DNA of 64,000 bases from Pseudofabraea citricarpa (Eukaryota; Ascomycota; Leotiomycetes; Helotiales; Dermateaceae): assembly GCA_029641185.1 (NCBI GenBank), contig JAPWGK010000012.1, positions 124,001 through 188,000 of the forward strand, in the 5' to 3' direction. Below, one piece after another: positions 34,548 through 45,747 of the stretch. Under the pieces are notes generated by a model. The model searched no databases and had not been told where the DNA came from. It saw nothing but the letters and a program-made list of their open reading frames with translations. Both the position numbers and the translations under genes were made by a program. Positions within the stretch are counted from its first letter, which is position 1; every line of letters starts with the position of its first letter.

Positions 34548-36180
34548 TTACCATTCGTACTCGCCAGAGGCCTTGTGGAAGACGTATTCTCTGCCGTTGA
34601 CGGTAAGGACACCATCCTTCATGACACACTTCCTGTATGATTGTCAGTTATGTTCATGCCAATTAAAGGGTCAACATACCACTTGTTCTTAACACGCTGG
34701 ACTTTATCATACATGCAAAGCATAATATGTCCCATGCCATCTTCCTCGTCCTCGTCATCATTGAGTCCATCATCCGGATCATCAAGATCAGAGTTGATGG
34801 CATCTTCATCAAGCTCTTCATCCTTGAGACCTTCCTCGTCATCGTCTCCACCATCGTGCTGGCGAGCTCCAGTTGGCTTGACCTTTCTCTGACGGTTCTT
34901 GCCAGCCTTTGATGCTTGTTTCAACGGTAACATCAAACCACCTCCTTCCATGCTCTGGCCCATGGCTTGGATCTTGTCATGAATTAGGTTGTCGATTTCA
35001 ATTCTTCCCATCATTTCCTCCTCGCCTTGAGAGTTGAAACGCTTGATCACACCGACAGCCTCTTCCATGTCATCACCTGGACCATCGGTCTGAGCACCAT
35101 TGACCCCATTCTGATTGATTCTTTGCATGTGTTGCTGTGCATTTGCTGCCTGTTGCGCCCGGTAGTGTGCCATTTGTTGCTCGGTCATTTGGGGACGTTG
35201 ACCTTGTGGGGGACCACCTTGCATAGCACGTTGTTGCTGTTGTTGCTGCATTTGTTGCTGATACATTTGTTGGCTCATTTGCTGTTGTTGGTTTTGTGGA
35301 GCTTGAGATGGGGGAGCAGAACCACGAATTTGTTCAATGGAAGCAGCAGCCCTGGAACCATAAGCAGCCTCGAGATTAGCCGCAGCTCTCTCGGTTGCAG
35401 TCAAGCCAGCAAGATTTTGAGGAGGGGCTTGGAATTGAGCTTGCGGCATTCCCGGGTTTTCTAGACCTGGCTCAGATTTAACACGAGGACCATTGTTCAT
35501 CTGAGGTGGCTGCTGAGCGTGTTGCTGAGCCTGCGCAGGAGCATTGTTCATCTGTTGATAGTTTCCGGTATTGGAGGGAATGGTGGGTTGATTGTTCAGG
35601 ACGGCTGCTGGGGGTTCTGGCTTGGGATCCCATGGGAAGGTAGCAACGCCTAGCTGCGAAAGCTTCTTTTGCCATCCCTATTTAGAAGCATTAGCATCTT
35701 CGAAGATGGACAAGTAGTGCAGTTGGGTGGGAAACTCTGATGTAGTACATGACCACGACCAGACTCACGTGCGAGACCAAAGAAGACTAGCTCCTTGGGC
35801 AATCTCGGAAGCGAAGCGGCTGGGTATAAAGGCAAATACCCAAATACTGAGCGTCGCCCACCCAAGAAAACCGAGGGCCCGCTCGCGAACTGCAAAGAGG
35901 GGAAATCTGTGAACCCCACGATGACCACCTTCAAAGGCAGGAGATCATGCGCCCATCATGCGAAAGAAGATGGAGATGATAAGAGAACTGACAGATCGCA
36001 GAAATATTGATATAGGACATTGTCGCAAGATCGGAACAAAGGGAGGGAGGAGCCACGTACCTGTCTCAGTTCCTCCAGAACACGCTCTTCGACGCCGCCC
36101 TCCTCGAAATCAACTCTAGAACTCTCGACGACATCTGCGATGATCTGTTGGTAGATCACTCCAACCTGGTTGTTGGACAT
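34548..36180 (-). CDS. TOA1: TFIIA large (alpha/beta) subunit
   Basis: Exons 36180-36061, 35677-34680 and 34632-34548 give 400 residues. The N-terminus (NNQVGVIYQQIIADVVESSRVDFEEGG) is the four-helix-bundle half of the TFIIA alpha part; it continues across the intron into WQKKLSQLGVATFPWDP. The middle is a Gln-rich linker (QQMYQQQMQQQQQQRAM). An acidic block (DDPDDGLNDDEDEEDG) follows, and then the beta-barrel end MLCMYDKVQRVKNKWKCVMKDGVLTVNGREYVFHKASGEYEW split over the last two exons. It works with TBP at RNA polymerase II promoters and is the fungal counterpart of yeast Toa1. The first intron is about 383 bases, unusually long for this window; the second is 47. Confidence is high from both conserved ends. 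Confidence 0.93.
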
Positions 36181-36653
36181 CTTCGCGGCGTTGCGTGCGG
36201 AAGATGGTGGTAGGTAGTGAATGAATGGTAGGTGGTGGTAGGAAGGTGGCGATGAACGAGAGAAGATGTCGATAAATAGCCAACCTCAAGATTCACCCTG
36301 CACCCGATTCACTATTGTTTATCCGGAGACCGAGTTCATGGAATCGAGGAAAGGTAGATAATACAGGCTGTCGGTGCGCGCGTGGAGATGGTGTGAGATG
36401 ATGATTGATGCTTGGTATCTCTCCGGTCGCATGCGTCCCCTCAGCCCTGCCACGTCCTGTAAAGCGCACTTCTTCCTGCTCAATGTGACTTTCTTGACGC
36501 CTGATGATGTGCTTGGCTTCTTCTATTCTTCTAAGGCCGTGGTTCGCGTGGGAGGAACCTTCGCAATTCTGGCCTGTGGAGTTGTATGGGGAAGGTCTCT
36601 TTGCTGAGGATATAGGCAGCTTAGCCTGTCTCGCTTATTAAGCACCGCTGAGC
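36181..36653. other. upstream region of the TFIIA gene
   Basis: Promoter side of the TFIIA gene, bounded on the right by the MITE. A 5' part carries GGTAGG/GGTGG repeats just upstream of the start. Nothing else recognised. Confidence 0.4.
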
Positions 36654-36656
36654 CTC

Positions 36657-37104
36657 CAACAGGGGTTGACAGAATTCTGTGCGGAACCCCAAATTTTAGC
36701 CGAAAATACACCAAAAACCACGGGTTTGATAGTATTATAATTCTATAAATTTATATGATAGAAGTATCTAATAATTAGTATATATACTCTTTATTATCTA
36801 AAGAATAAACTTATCCGCAAGTACTTTTTATAAAGATTCAAATATCGAAAGATATACTAGTATCTTTTATTTTACTAATAAACTTCCTTAGTAAAAATTT
36901 AATATCTATATACAAAGATATTATTATACTTTTAAATATTAAAATATTATCTTATAGTATATATATACTTAGATTATTAGTTTGAAGAAATTATATCTAG
37001 AGCTTGAATTATTATAACTATAGAAAGTAGGTGTTTTTGGGTGTTTTTAGGTGTATTTTTCGCGAAGATTAGTCATCCGCACAGAATTCTGTCAACCCCT
37101 GTTG
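36657..37104. mobile_element. MITE-like element with perfect 29-bp terminal inverted repeats
   Basis: The ends 36657-36685 and 37076-37104 are exact reverse complements over 29 bases, beginning CAACAGGGGTTGACAG. The element is 448 bp and is flanked by CTC on both sides (36654-36656 and 37105-37107), compatible with a 3-bp target duplication. Subterminal sequences are also inverted: AAATACACCAAAAACC near 36704-36719 against GGTGTTTTTAGGTGTATTT near 37041-37058. The interior is extremely AT-rich with no open frame, so it is non-autonomous. AT enrichment may come from RIP-type mutation. Superfamily is unclear. Confidence 0.85.
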
Positions 37105-37107
37105 CTC

Positions 37108-37608
37108 ATTGAGATGTGTCTGAAGTAGTTGGATTTACATCGAAGGAGCGTAAATTATACCAAAGGTTTCAACCTCGTCATTATTATTGCTTGATGTTTT
37201 GACATTGGGGTCCAGACGGTTCCTGCAAGGCTCAATATGAAAAATAAACAGACAGACGCTGCGCTCGCTCATTGGGCCACTCAAATCTGTCACGTCACGA
37301 ACATGAAAAGAATTATTCAGATGCATAATATTACATTGTAAGCCATGAATTACTCAATACAGTACTCCTTATTTGTTCTCTCCAGCATCCAGATCATTCG
37401 TAGCTCATTCCTTTCCTTTGTCGTCAAGCACAACTCGCACCAGGTGAAGCACTTTCTGCCATGGGCATTGAGAGAGCAGGATAAAACCCCCAACTCCACG
37501 CTAAAGAATCCAACCGCTAACCGCTAATGCCAGTAAGAATTGTTCTTATACTTTACCTGTCGCTCTCTTGGAAGCCCGGACGCCTCACAGAGCCTTGATT
37601 ACCGATCC
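37108..37608. other. intergenic between the MITE and the Cdc20 gene
   Basis: 3' flank of the Cdc20 gene. No gene recognised. Confidence 0.4.
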
Positions 37609-39446
37609 TTAACGGATGGTCATTTGCTTGACCGAGTCAGCTTTACCAACAGCACCTGAAGCGGCAGCCGAGGAGCTAGCACCAGCCTTCTTCTCGAACA
37701 CCTTCCAGAACTTCAAGCTCTCGTCGGCGGCTATTGAATGTTAGCGGGGAACGTGTAAAAACCAGAATGATAAGACTTACCAGCAGTAGCAAGCATTTGT
37801 CCATCTGGGCTGAGGCAGCTGTGAAGAACTCTGGTCTCGTGGGCTGGGATCTCGACGTTGCGGACAAGAGTTGGGTAGCTCCAGATTGAGATAGAGTTGT
37901 CTGGGAAACCGCTAGTGCTAACAATTTCGCGGTAATGTGGGCTCCATCGGAGGCTGGTGACTTGAGATCCGGTATCGATGCTGTTGACACGAGCGCCGGT
38001 GGTAGTGTTCCAGAAGTGGATGTGACGATCGTATGATCCACCACCAGTAGCAAGAACGTTAGGAGCCCATGGGCACCAGCTGAGAGCCTTGACGGCAGCC
38101 TTGTGGTTGGTCTTGGTGAACTTGGGAACAGCCAAAGAACGAGCATCCCAGATAGAGACAAGATTGTCATTTCCGCCAGTAGCAAGTTGAGCACCATCTG
38201 CGCGCCATTCAAGACCACAAACTTCAGAGGTGTGAGAGACAAGCTCAGCAATCTTGTGTTGAGCAATGCGAACATCGTGATTGAAGACAAGTCCACTTCG
38301 GGCACCGGTGGAGAGAGTGTGCTTGTTCCATCCCATAACACCAACACGGGTGTCGTGTCCGTGCATGCTGCGGAGCTTGGTTCCCTCCTCAACGTCCCAG
38401 ATCTGAACTTCTCCCGTGCCGAGGCCGACACTGACATATGCTCCATCACCGGACCACTTGACACTGCTGACATAAGTATCAGGGCTGGTTTCCAAAAGAG
38501 AGCTGACGGTTCCGGACTCAGCAGACCACACGTAGACGTTGCGCTCGAGTCCAATTGCGACCTGATTGCCAGAGCTCCAGTCAAGAAGGTTAAGGTAGTA
38601 ATCATCAACAAGTCCTGGGGCATCCAACACACGTTCTGGGGCAGTTGCTACACGGCGTCTGAATTGAGCTGAAGCTGCGTTGGCGTTCTTGAGAGGGCGG
38701 TTATATTGAGATGCAAGGTTGACTGGCTTGGATGATTCTGGTGCAGCTGGCTTGAAGGCAAGGATACGCTGGTTCAAGGAAACTCCACAGGCGGAGGCGA
38801 GAGAATCCTGGTAAGCGACAGTGTTTGGCGAAGGGCGGGAGTAGGTGGCTGGCTCATCCTCATCGTCGTTCAAGCTCAATCTGTCAAGTGCAGCAAGAGC
38901 ATCATCGGCACCGGATGCGAGAACTGAAGAGCTATCACCATTGCTTGTCTTTGGTCGCTTTTCGCTAACGTCGAGTTTGCCTGAACCGACAGTGGCAATA
39001 GCCGAGCTGGCGGTACGGTTGGGAATGAATCTGTCGCCTGCGAAAGATAGGGTAGTCTTGTTAGACTTTTGGCGGAGAGGTCCTTTTCTTGATCTGCTAC
39101 TGGCAGGTGTCTTTGCACCAGTGCCGGTGAGTGTGAAGTCAGAAACACCAAGTTCCAAAGCACGGCGAGGAGTTTGTACGGTTCTAGCAATGTTGGACTT
39201 CGGCGAGTCACGGTGGGAGGTTCTTGTGTTTGACTTTGTGAAAAGGTTTCCGCTGTTGTATGATGACTTGTGAATGCTCTCGTTGTCCAGCGTCTTTCTC
39301 TCAGGTGTGTATGGGGATGAGTTGTTGAGAGCAATGGTAGTTGTGCGGGCGCGGGGAGATGGGGTCAAGGGCATTCGTCCGCCAGCGGTACGTGTGGAGA
39401 AAAGTCCCGTATGGGACTTTATCGGGGTCGATACTGAAGTGGCCAT
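37609..39446 (-). CDS. CDC20: APC/C activator Cdc20 (WD40)
   Basis: Exons 39446-37781 and 37730-37609 give 595 residues. The C-box DRFIPNR is at residues 138-144; this Cdc20-type wording differs from the DRYIPSR usual in Cdh1. After a disordered, Ser/Thr/Pro-rich N-terminus with several TP/SP sites come a Mad2-binding-like segment (NQRILAFKP) and then seven WD40 blades (for example VQIWDVEEG, VSIWDARS, IHFWNTTTG, ISIWSYP, the last blade ESLKFWKVF after the intron). The protein ends MTIR, giving the Ile-Arg tail that docks on the anaphase-promoting complex. It would select mitotic substrates such as securin and cyclin B for ubiquitination and be restrained by the spindle checkpoint. The single intron is 50 bases long. 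Confidence 0.93.
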
Positions 39447-40129
39447 TGTGCCGTATCGTCGGGGTAGGATCTCGGTCGAAGGACAAGCTAATGTATCGAT
39501 CGATGATAGAGTTCGAAATATCGAATGAGCTCCAAGAGACTCAACCTAATGGTTCCTGGTAGTTGTTTGGTTAGTATGTTCGTGTGTTGTACTCGATATG
39601 TTCGAAGGTTTCTTTCTCAGAATGGACCTAAGTCGGAGGCGATCAATGGCGGTACGTGGTACGGCAGAAAGATCTAGTAGACTTGGAGTAATTCTGGGAG
39701 AAAGGTATGCGGTATATGGGTCGTTTGGTATAGCGGAGCGGTGGAGGAGATGAGGTAGAGGTGCGGGAGTGTAGAGTGCAGGATGATGTGCGTGAAGAAG
39801 AAAGCAGGAAGCAGGTCAGAATGGCCTCTATTTGAAGGGATTTGTTGACTTGCGCTAGAAAGTGCGGGTTGTCACGGCGACGAGGGCGGTGCACTCGAGG
39901 GGCCCGACGTTGCTGCCTCAGGCCTCAAATCCCGTGCGGCGGTTTCCCGAACTTGCTTCTGATTTCCGACTGACTGTAGATCATGCACCTCCCTTGCCTC
40001 GTTTGACAGTCGTGCAAACATCAGCACTCTCTTTGAACTCCTGTCTGTCAACTCTGAGTCCACGAAACTCTGAGCGCCTTGTCTGCGTATTCCTCACGTC
40101 CTACTATGACCGTATAGTATCTTCCAACC
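39447..40129. promoter_or_regulatory. divergent promoter of Cdc20 and kelch-BTB genes
   Basis: About 680 bases between two divergent housekeeping genes. No coding feature or clear factor site is recognised. Confidence 0.4.
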
Positions 40130-42558
40130 ATGGCTCAGCCTTCGACTCCAGCTGCAGGGGGCAATCCCATTCCCTCCATCTTTGGCTCTGGCAACCCCAG
40201 TAGCGTACACCACCTGTCCAGCAGCACTGTCCTGACTCCACCCTCTGCGGCCTCGTCGAACAACACATTTCTGATGCCCAACTCGCCAGTTAAGGGCCGC
40301 CCCAGCATGGATGGCTACAGACCCAAGATCACAAGGACTGTTGGCCAGAAACCCGCTTGTCTGGTGAATGCGTCGGTGACCTATTGCGGGAACAACCAGA
40401 TCTATGCCTTTGGAGGCTTCGATCAATACACGGATGAGGTTTACAATCATGTTCTCCGCCTTGATCTTGCCAGCCATAATTGGAGCTTGGTCGACAATTA
40501 TGGAGACATACCTGGTGTCCGAATGGGTATGCTTCACACTTCCTTTGCTCCTCAATCTCTAATTGTTTGCAGGGCATACCGCGACGTTATACCAGGGCGA
40601 TAAACTACTCATATTCGGCGGTGAGAATGAACATCGAACTTACCTCTCTGATTTAATCATCTTCGACCTAAAAACTGCACACTGGACTCAGCCCGCCGTG
40701 ACAGGCCCCATACCCAAGGGCCGCGCAAGACATGCAGCAGTTTTGCACGATGACAAACTCTTCATTGTTGGTGGAATCACTGGTCACAATAACTACGTTC
40801 TTGATGATATCTGTTACCTGGACTTGAAGACCTTCACCTGGTCGAGAGCATGGCGATTTATTGGGAGGTTCGACCACTCGGCATATCTATGGTTAGTATC
40901 TTGTGGCGGGGTCAAAGCGGACACTGACATTTGACAGGGGTGATCGTATCTATGTTTTTGGTGGCTTGAGTGAAGATATGGACAAGATTGGCGACATATG
41001 GTGGCTTGATGTGAAAGGAAGCCCAGCCTTTGAGTCTAATCCTTCGTATGGATCGCTTGATAGACATTCAACAGCACATCGAAATGCTGGTTCGCCTAGG
41101 TCCTACGCCATGGCCCCACCACAAACAGTCGGTAGCTCTGGATACGCTGCCAACTCGAGCAGTGCCCAAGTCAACCCACCTTCTTTTCAATTAACAGCAA
41201 CAGCACCCGTTGCACCTGGCTCAATATCCTCGTTGAAATTTATATCTGGTCCAAATGTGCCATCCCAAGGATCTGGAATGCACTTCCATGTTTACACTTC
41301 TGGCACCCTACTTGATTTTGTGACTCCTGCCGCAACCATTACTCCACAAGAGTGTTCATTATCAGCCCTAGAACTAGACACATTGCGTTGGCAAAAGCTT
41401 GCTGAGGGACGGGACATATTCAGACCTGGCTTCAGGTGGCATTATTGCACCATGAATGAAGACGGAACCAAAGCGTGGCTTCTTGGCTGTCCGACTGATC
41501 CTACGGCTACAGATTTGGGTCCTGGTGGGTTTGAGGAGTATCTCAGGTAATATTCTAGACTTTTGATTGAACTAAATGCTAACTGTAGCAGTGACATTAT
41601 GGAAATCGACCTCCGTCGATACGGCCTTCTTGGAAACACTCTTACTCCCGAACCGCGTGCAGACTCATCAAGACTTCCATCCATGGATCGCACTGTTATC
41701 CCACCATCTAAAGGACTTGGCGCAGATTTGGCTAAGCTATTTAACCAGCCTCCAGAAAGTGGGAGTGGAACCGATTTCACTGTGACTGCTTCGCGAGATG
41801 GTGATTGGGATGATGATGATATGATGAGCTCCAGCACGTTGCGATCTGATAGCCAGCCAGAACAGAATTGGCTCTCGCCAGACGCCGATACGTCACCACC
41901 TATTCATGTCCATAAACTGATTCTGCAAGCTCGTTGGCCACATTTTGCGAGATTGTACAATGCTCAGATGGCAGAATTTCATACAAAGAGGATGCACATT
42001 CCTGAGCCGTATACTGTCGTGAAAGCCTTCCTTTATTACCTTTACACGGACAGTGTTCAGCCTGAGGACTGTACTGACCTTAACGATGTTGCCGGCCTGC
42101 TGGTCATGTCGAACATTTACAACATCCCGCATCTTCGTCTGCTATGCGTTAATCGCCTTTCTAAAGAACTTGATGTAGACCATGCTTGTATAATATGGCA
42201 TTGCGCTGGTACTGCAAATGAGGACTGGCTTCGGCAACGAGCATCTAGATTCTGTTTATTGCACTGGGGCCGCGTTGTACGAACGGAAGGATTTTTAAAA
42301 TTACCACGACAAGCTCTAGTAGAATTGTCACAAGAAATCGATATTGAGGGGCGTGTTGTTGGAGGTGAGAAGTTCAGTGGCTATTTTTATGATATTTCTT
42401 CTAACATATCCTTAGGTGAAGAATTAGAGTATGTGGGAGGTCTTGGTGGTTCTCGGTTTGGTGTTGGTGGCGTTGCACGAAAAGCTAGCATGAGCAGCAA
42501 CCACACGCAGCAACTCGGCTCGGAGGTTGATGAAGATGAAGGTATGGAAATGTCTTGA
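40130..42558 (+). CDS. kelch-repeat and BTB protein (Ral2-like)
   Basis: Exons 40130-40526, 40573-40891, 40938-41546 and 41592-42558 give 763 residues. After a disordered Ser/Pro/Asn-rich start, kelch blades run from about residue 85: QIYAFGGFDQYTDEVYNHVLRLDL, KLLIFGGENEHRTYLSDLIIFDL, KLFIVGGITGHNNYVLDDICYLDL, RIYVFGGLSEDMDKIGDIWWLDV (each quoted only in part). A linker follows, then a BTB/POZ-like domain (PPIHVHKLILQARWPHFARLY ... KAFLYYLYTDSV ... LLVMSNIYNIPHLRLLC) with a BACK-like tail. This layout matches conserved fungal kelch proteins related to fission yeast Ral2, which acts in Ras1 signalling, and could alternatively be a Cul3 adaptor. The family layout is solid; the specific role is uncertain. 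Confidence 0.85.
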
Positions 42559-43293
42559 ATGGCTGGCTGGAGTAAATAAACATCGCATTATGAGTGAAGT
42601 TTTCGCCTGGTTTTTGGGCTCGGTGTATTCTTGGCTGTTAAAGGGATATATGGGGTGGCCTTATAATTCTTATCGGATGGGTTGCATTACATTACCTCGG
42701 TGTTCAGGTACTGACCGTATCAGGCTTTCTAAGGCAGGAGAAAGATACCAGAATATTACTTGCTTCTAGAGTACTTATCACTTACTATTCTTGCAAGAGA
42801 GAGCTTGGGCCTTGATGTTTGTGCATGTGACACTTGTAATTCTCGATTCCTCTAATAGCGAGCTCTTAAACCTCCTGTCTGGTCTTTCGTGCGCTTAGCT
42901 GGTATGTTAGAGGATAGTAAGTGAGCATCGAGCTGGAAGGTTATTGGTACAGACATATGTGTTAGGCTTGCATATACAGAAGAAAAACCGCAAGCTGAGA
43001 AAAAGCCAACAACTTGATAAGCAACGCTAGCCTGACTACTACATTTTATGAAGGAAATGAAGCAGTATTTGGTGTTCAAGCTGAAATAATCCGCTCTTCA
43101 ACAAGAAGAAGCATCTGGATTCTCTGTGTATCTCAAGGAAAATTATTAAATGAGGAAGATAGATAAATTGTTACATTCATAGTTTGTCGGGAGAATAAAG
43201 AAGTTAAGCTATATTTGACAACGATATATCTCAGAAACTGAAAACAAGAATCGAGCTGCCAGTCTTCATCTTAGCTTCGTCCAACCAAAATGT
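42559..43293. other. intergenic between convergent genes
   Basis: Shared 3' flanks. Nothing recognised. Confidence 0.4.
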
Positions 43294-43802
43294 TCAATGA
43301 TTAAGATCAATCTCGCCCGAAGGCCGAGCTGCATTTACACGCCAGTGGTGCTTGTTGACTGGGTCCTTCTCATACAAGTTGAACTCAAAGAACTTATTGT
43401 GAACTGCACACCTGAAATTCTTATACCTATATAAATCCAATCAACATCCCCTAATCAGAATAGTATTCAACTAAGCGGGGCAGATTGCACGTACGAGTTT
43501 ACCTTCACAAAGTTGGCCTCAAGCAGATCATTCTCTGTGATCTCAATGAATGCCATGTCTCCACCCTCTACTGTCTGATTCGGAGCAAAATATCGCTTCG
43601 ATTCGAGAGGCCCATAATTGACTTGCTTCACGATCTGAATAACATAGGGCCAGACCTCTTTTGGGTTGTTCTCTACCATTGAAGGGGAGGCATTACGTGG
43701 GAAGTCGGCCCATGTTTTGAAAGAGGTAAATTTGTGCTCGTGGTCGACTCTTTGAGGACGGAAGGGTGTGATACTACCACAGCAAAATATTGAACCCATG
43801 GC
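43294..43802 (-). CDS. small protein with predicted N-myristoyl/palmitoyl start
   Basis: Exons 43802-43495 and 43426-43294 give 146 residues; the frame is restored as VNS/YKNFRCAV. The chosen start gives MGSIFCCGS: Gly 2 and Ser 6-like positions fit N-myristoylation, and Cys 6 and Cys 7 are classic palmitoylation sites, so the protein is probably anchored to the inner face of a membrane. The rest is a compact mixed alpha/beta sequence (WPYVIQIVKQVNYGP, DMAFIEITENDL, KFFEFNLYEKDPVNKHHWRV) with no family I recognise. An upstream Met 14 codons earlier would bury the lipid motif and is therefore not preferred. Confidence 0.65.
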
Positions 43803-44581
43803 TGCTGCTAAAGTAGAAGTTAGATATTGTGCAACAAGAAGCAATAAACTAGGAGGGTCTGAAGAGTTCAGTGCTTCGTTCCTGACTTACTCGGGTCTTT
43901 ATTGTAGCTCTGCTTTTTGATTACAAAAGATAGATTTCGTGCAAAGAAGTAGAGGGAAATAAAGTAAGATGCTTCAAATAAGATTTCCCAGCCTTTGACT
44001 TGAACGTTAAGAGACACAGTTGAGGACGGAGAGGGGGGATGATGGGTGCTCGACCCAGCATCATAAGCGAGCACTTTTGAGGCCGACCATCTCGCAGCCA
44101 ATCAGCTACTTGCATGCGAAGGTTTGAGGCCTACAGTGCTAAATTCCACCACATCTTATCTTCCTATTTCAATTGGGTCAAAATGTCTCTTGTCATGCAT
44201 CTCTTCATGTGTAGTCTAGCTATGCAGTCACAAAGATGCCGATTGGCAGTAATCTAGATTTTTCACAGAGAATTACATAATTCTAGCTGATTCCTGCAGT
44301 AACTAGATGACTTTTTCGATGAACACGCCCATCCAATCTTGAATACTATAATAGGTTGTCATTGGTTCTCGTTGTGTCGACGTATCATCAAACTAAGAAG
44401 CGGGGTAACTGATGTAATATAAGAAGGCTTGTTTCCAACCTCTTCTGATTCTTCTTTCTCTTTTCTTCTTCATCGCAGTTTGCGGTGCCACTCTTTTAAA
44501 CCTTTACTTCTCTTGCAGAACCTGCGCGCTCTGCATATTTTGTACATCGGCACCACGTGTTGGGCCTCCCTAGATCCCTAA
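43803..44581. other. upstream region shared by two divergent genes
   Basis: Contains an E-box-like CACGTG (near 44555) and CT-rich tracts around 44450-44520, typical of fungal promoters and 5' UTRs. A missing first exon of the zinc-finger gene may lie here. Confidence 0.4.
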
Positions 44582-45260
44582 GGAGGCCAAAGAAAGAGCG
44601 TTTTTATTTCGAGTCCCAACCAGACAGACTTCAATCGATTTCTTCATTCTGAGCATCATCATCATCTTTTTTTCTCTCCGGAGTCTATCGATCCTCGAAT
44701 TTTGTCGCTTGATTGTTCTCCTCTTCCTCAACCTCCCTCACAACGTGCCAGTGCAGAACTAGACAATTTCCATCAAAATCATGAGCCACCGGCTCTACAG
44801 CAATCTCAACAGCCTGCTTCTTTCAACACTCCTTTTAATGCAGCTCCAAGCCAGCAACCAAAACTACCCATTCCAGCCCTCTTTCGACCCTCTCCTCCTG
44901 ACGTTCACACATATCTCTGTGATGAATGCAACAAAACTTTTCGTAGGCAATGTGACCTGAGGTATGAGTTTCCAGTCAAGATTTAAGTAGAGATCTTACT
45001 AATGACTGTTCTGTAGAAAGCACACCAAGAAACATACACGGCCCTACAAGTGTCATGTCGAGGGATGCATGAACCCTGGATTTGAGCAGGAGAGAGATCT
45101 TTCTCGACACATGAACAGCATCCACCACAAGGACGACAAGGAAGGCAAGCATTACTGTCCAGTCGAGACCTGCAAGCATTCTAGGGAAAAGGGCGACAAG
45201 GGCTTTCCCCGCGTGGACAATCTGAGAAGGCATCAGAAGTCCCAACATGGGGTTGTTTGA
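44582..45260 (+). CDS. C2H2 zinc-finger protein, 5' end unresolved
   Basis: Exons up to 44961 and 45017-45260; the phase-2 intron lies inside the first finger. Three fingers can be placed: YLCDECNKTFRRQCDLRKHTKKH (quoted in part; C-x2-C-x12-H-x3-H), a second with C-x4-C and H-x4-H (CHVEGC ... HMNSIH), and a degenerate third (CPVETC ... HQKSQH). It is preceded by a Gln/Pro-rich segment (QQSQQPASFN, SPPDVHTY). The frame is open from 44582 after a stop at 44579, but has no in-frame ATG before the fingers. The start must be in an upstream exon, or be a non-AUG codon. A nuclear DNA-binding role is likely. Confidence 0.65.
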
Positions 45261-45747
45261 GGCTATAGCTACTTGGGTTACAAAGAAGTAGAGTATGTAG
45301 TGCAAAGAACTCGTTTTCTTGGACTTCCACTATTGTGATCTATGACTATTAATTATCGTGTAATTCTTGTGATAATTATTAAAAACCTAGATGCCTTCAT
45401 TAGCAAAGCGATTTGGTGATTTGGATTTATTAAAGAAATCAAGGTTTCTTTCATCTATCTAGGTAGGTATATGTAATTAATAACCAGATGATTTCTTACC
45501 TAATATCTTAGGGGTTCGCAAAGTACCTAGGTATATATCGAGGGTAGCGTGATCGCTAGGCTTGAGCGAGCCTCGAGCGCAGAAGCTTGAGCGCAGCTTT
45601 CTTCCTTCTCAACAATCTAACATCATTGGCCGTTAACATAGCCGCTGCAAGTTACAGAACCGCTTTACAAGTATGCCCCATATATCTTATAACTTATAAG
45701 TCTTATACTATTCCAGAAGAAACTAATTCCAATCTAGATCCATCACC
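45261..45747. promoter_or_regulatory. upstream region of the first DUF7918-like gene with CTYGAGCG repeats
   Basis: Between 45561 and 45596 the motif CTyGAGCG occurs three times: CTTGAGCGAG at 45561, CTCGAGCGCAG at 45572 and CTTGAGCGCAG at 45586. These lie 150-190 bases before the start codon. They may be a regulatory array; no factor is known to me. Confidence 0.35.

Noticed and set aside
36722..37010. AT-rich block as centromeric or isochore sequence
   Set aside because: It is bounded exactly by perfect inverted repeats, so it is the interior of a small transposon.
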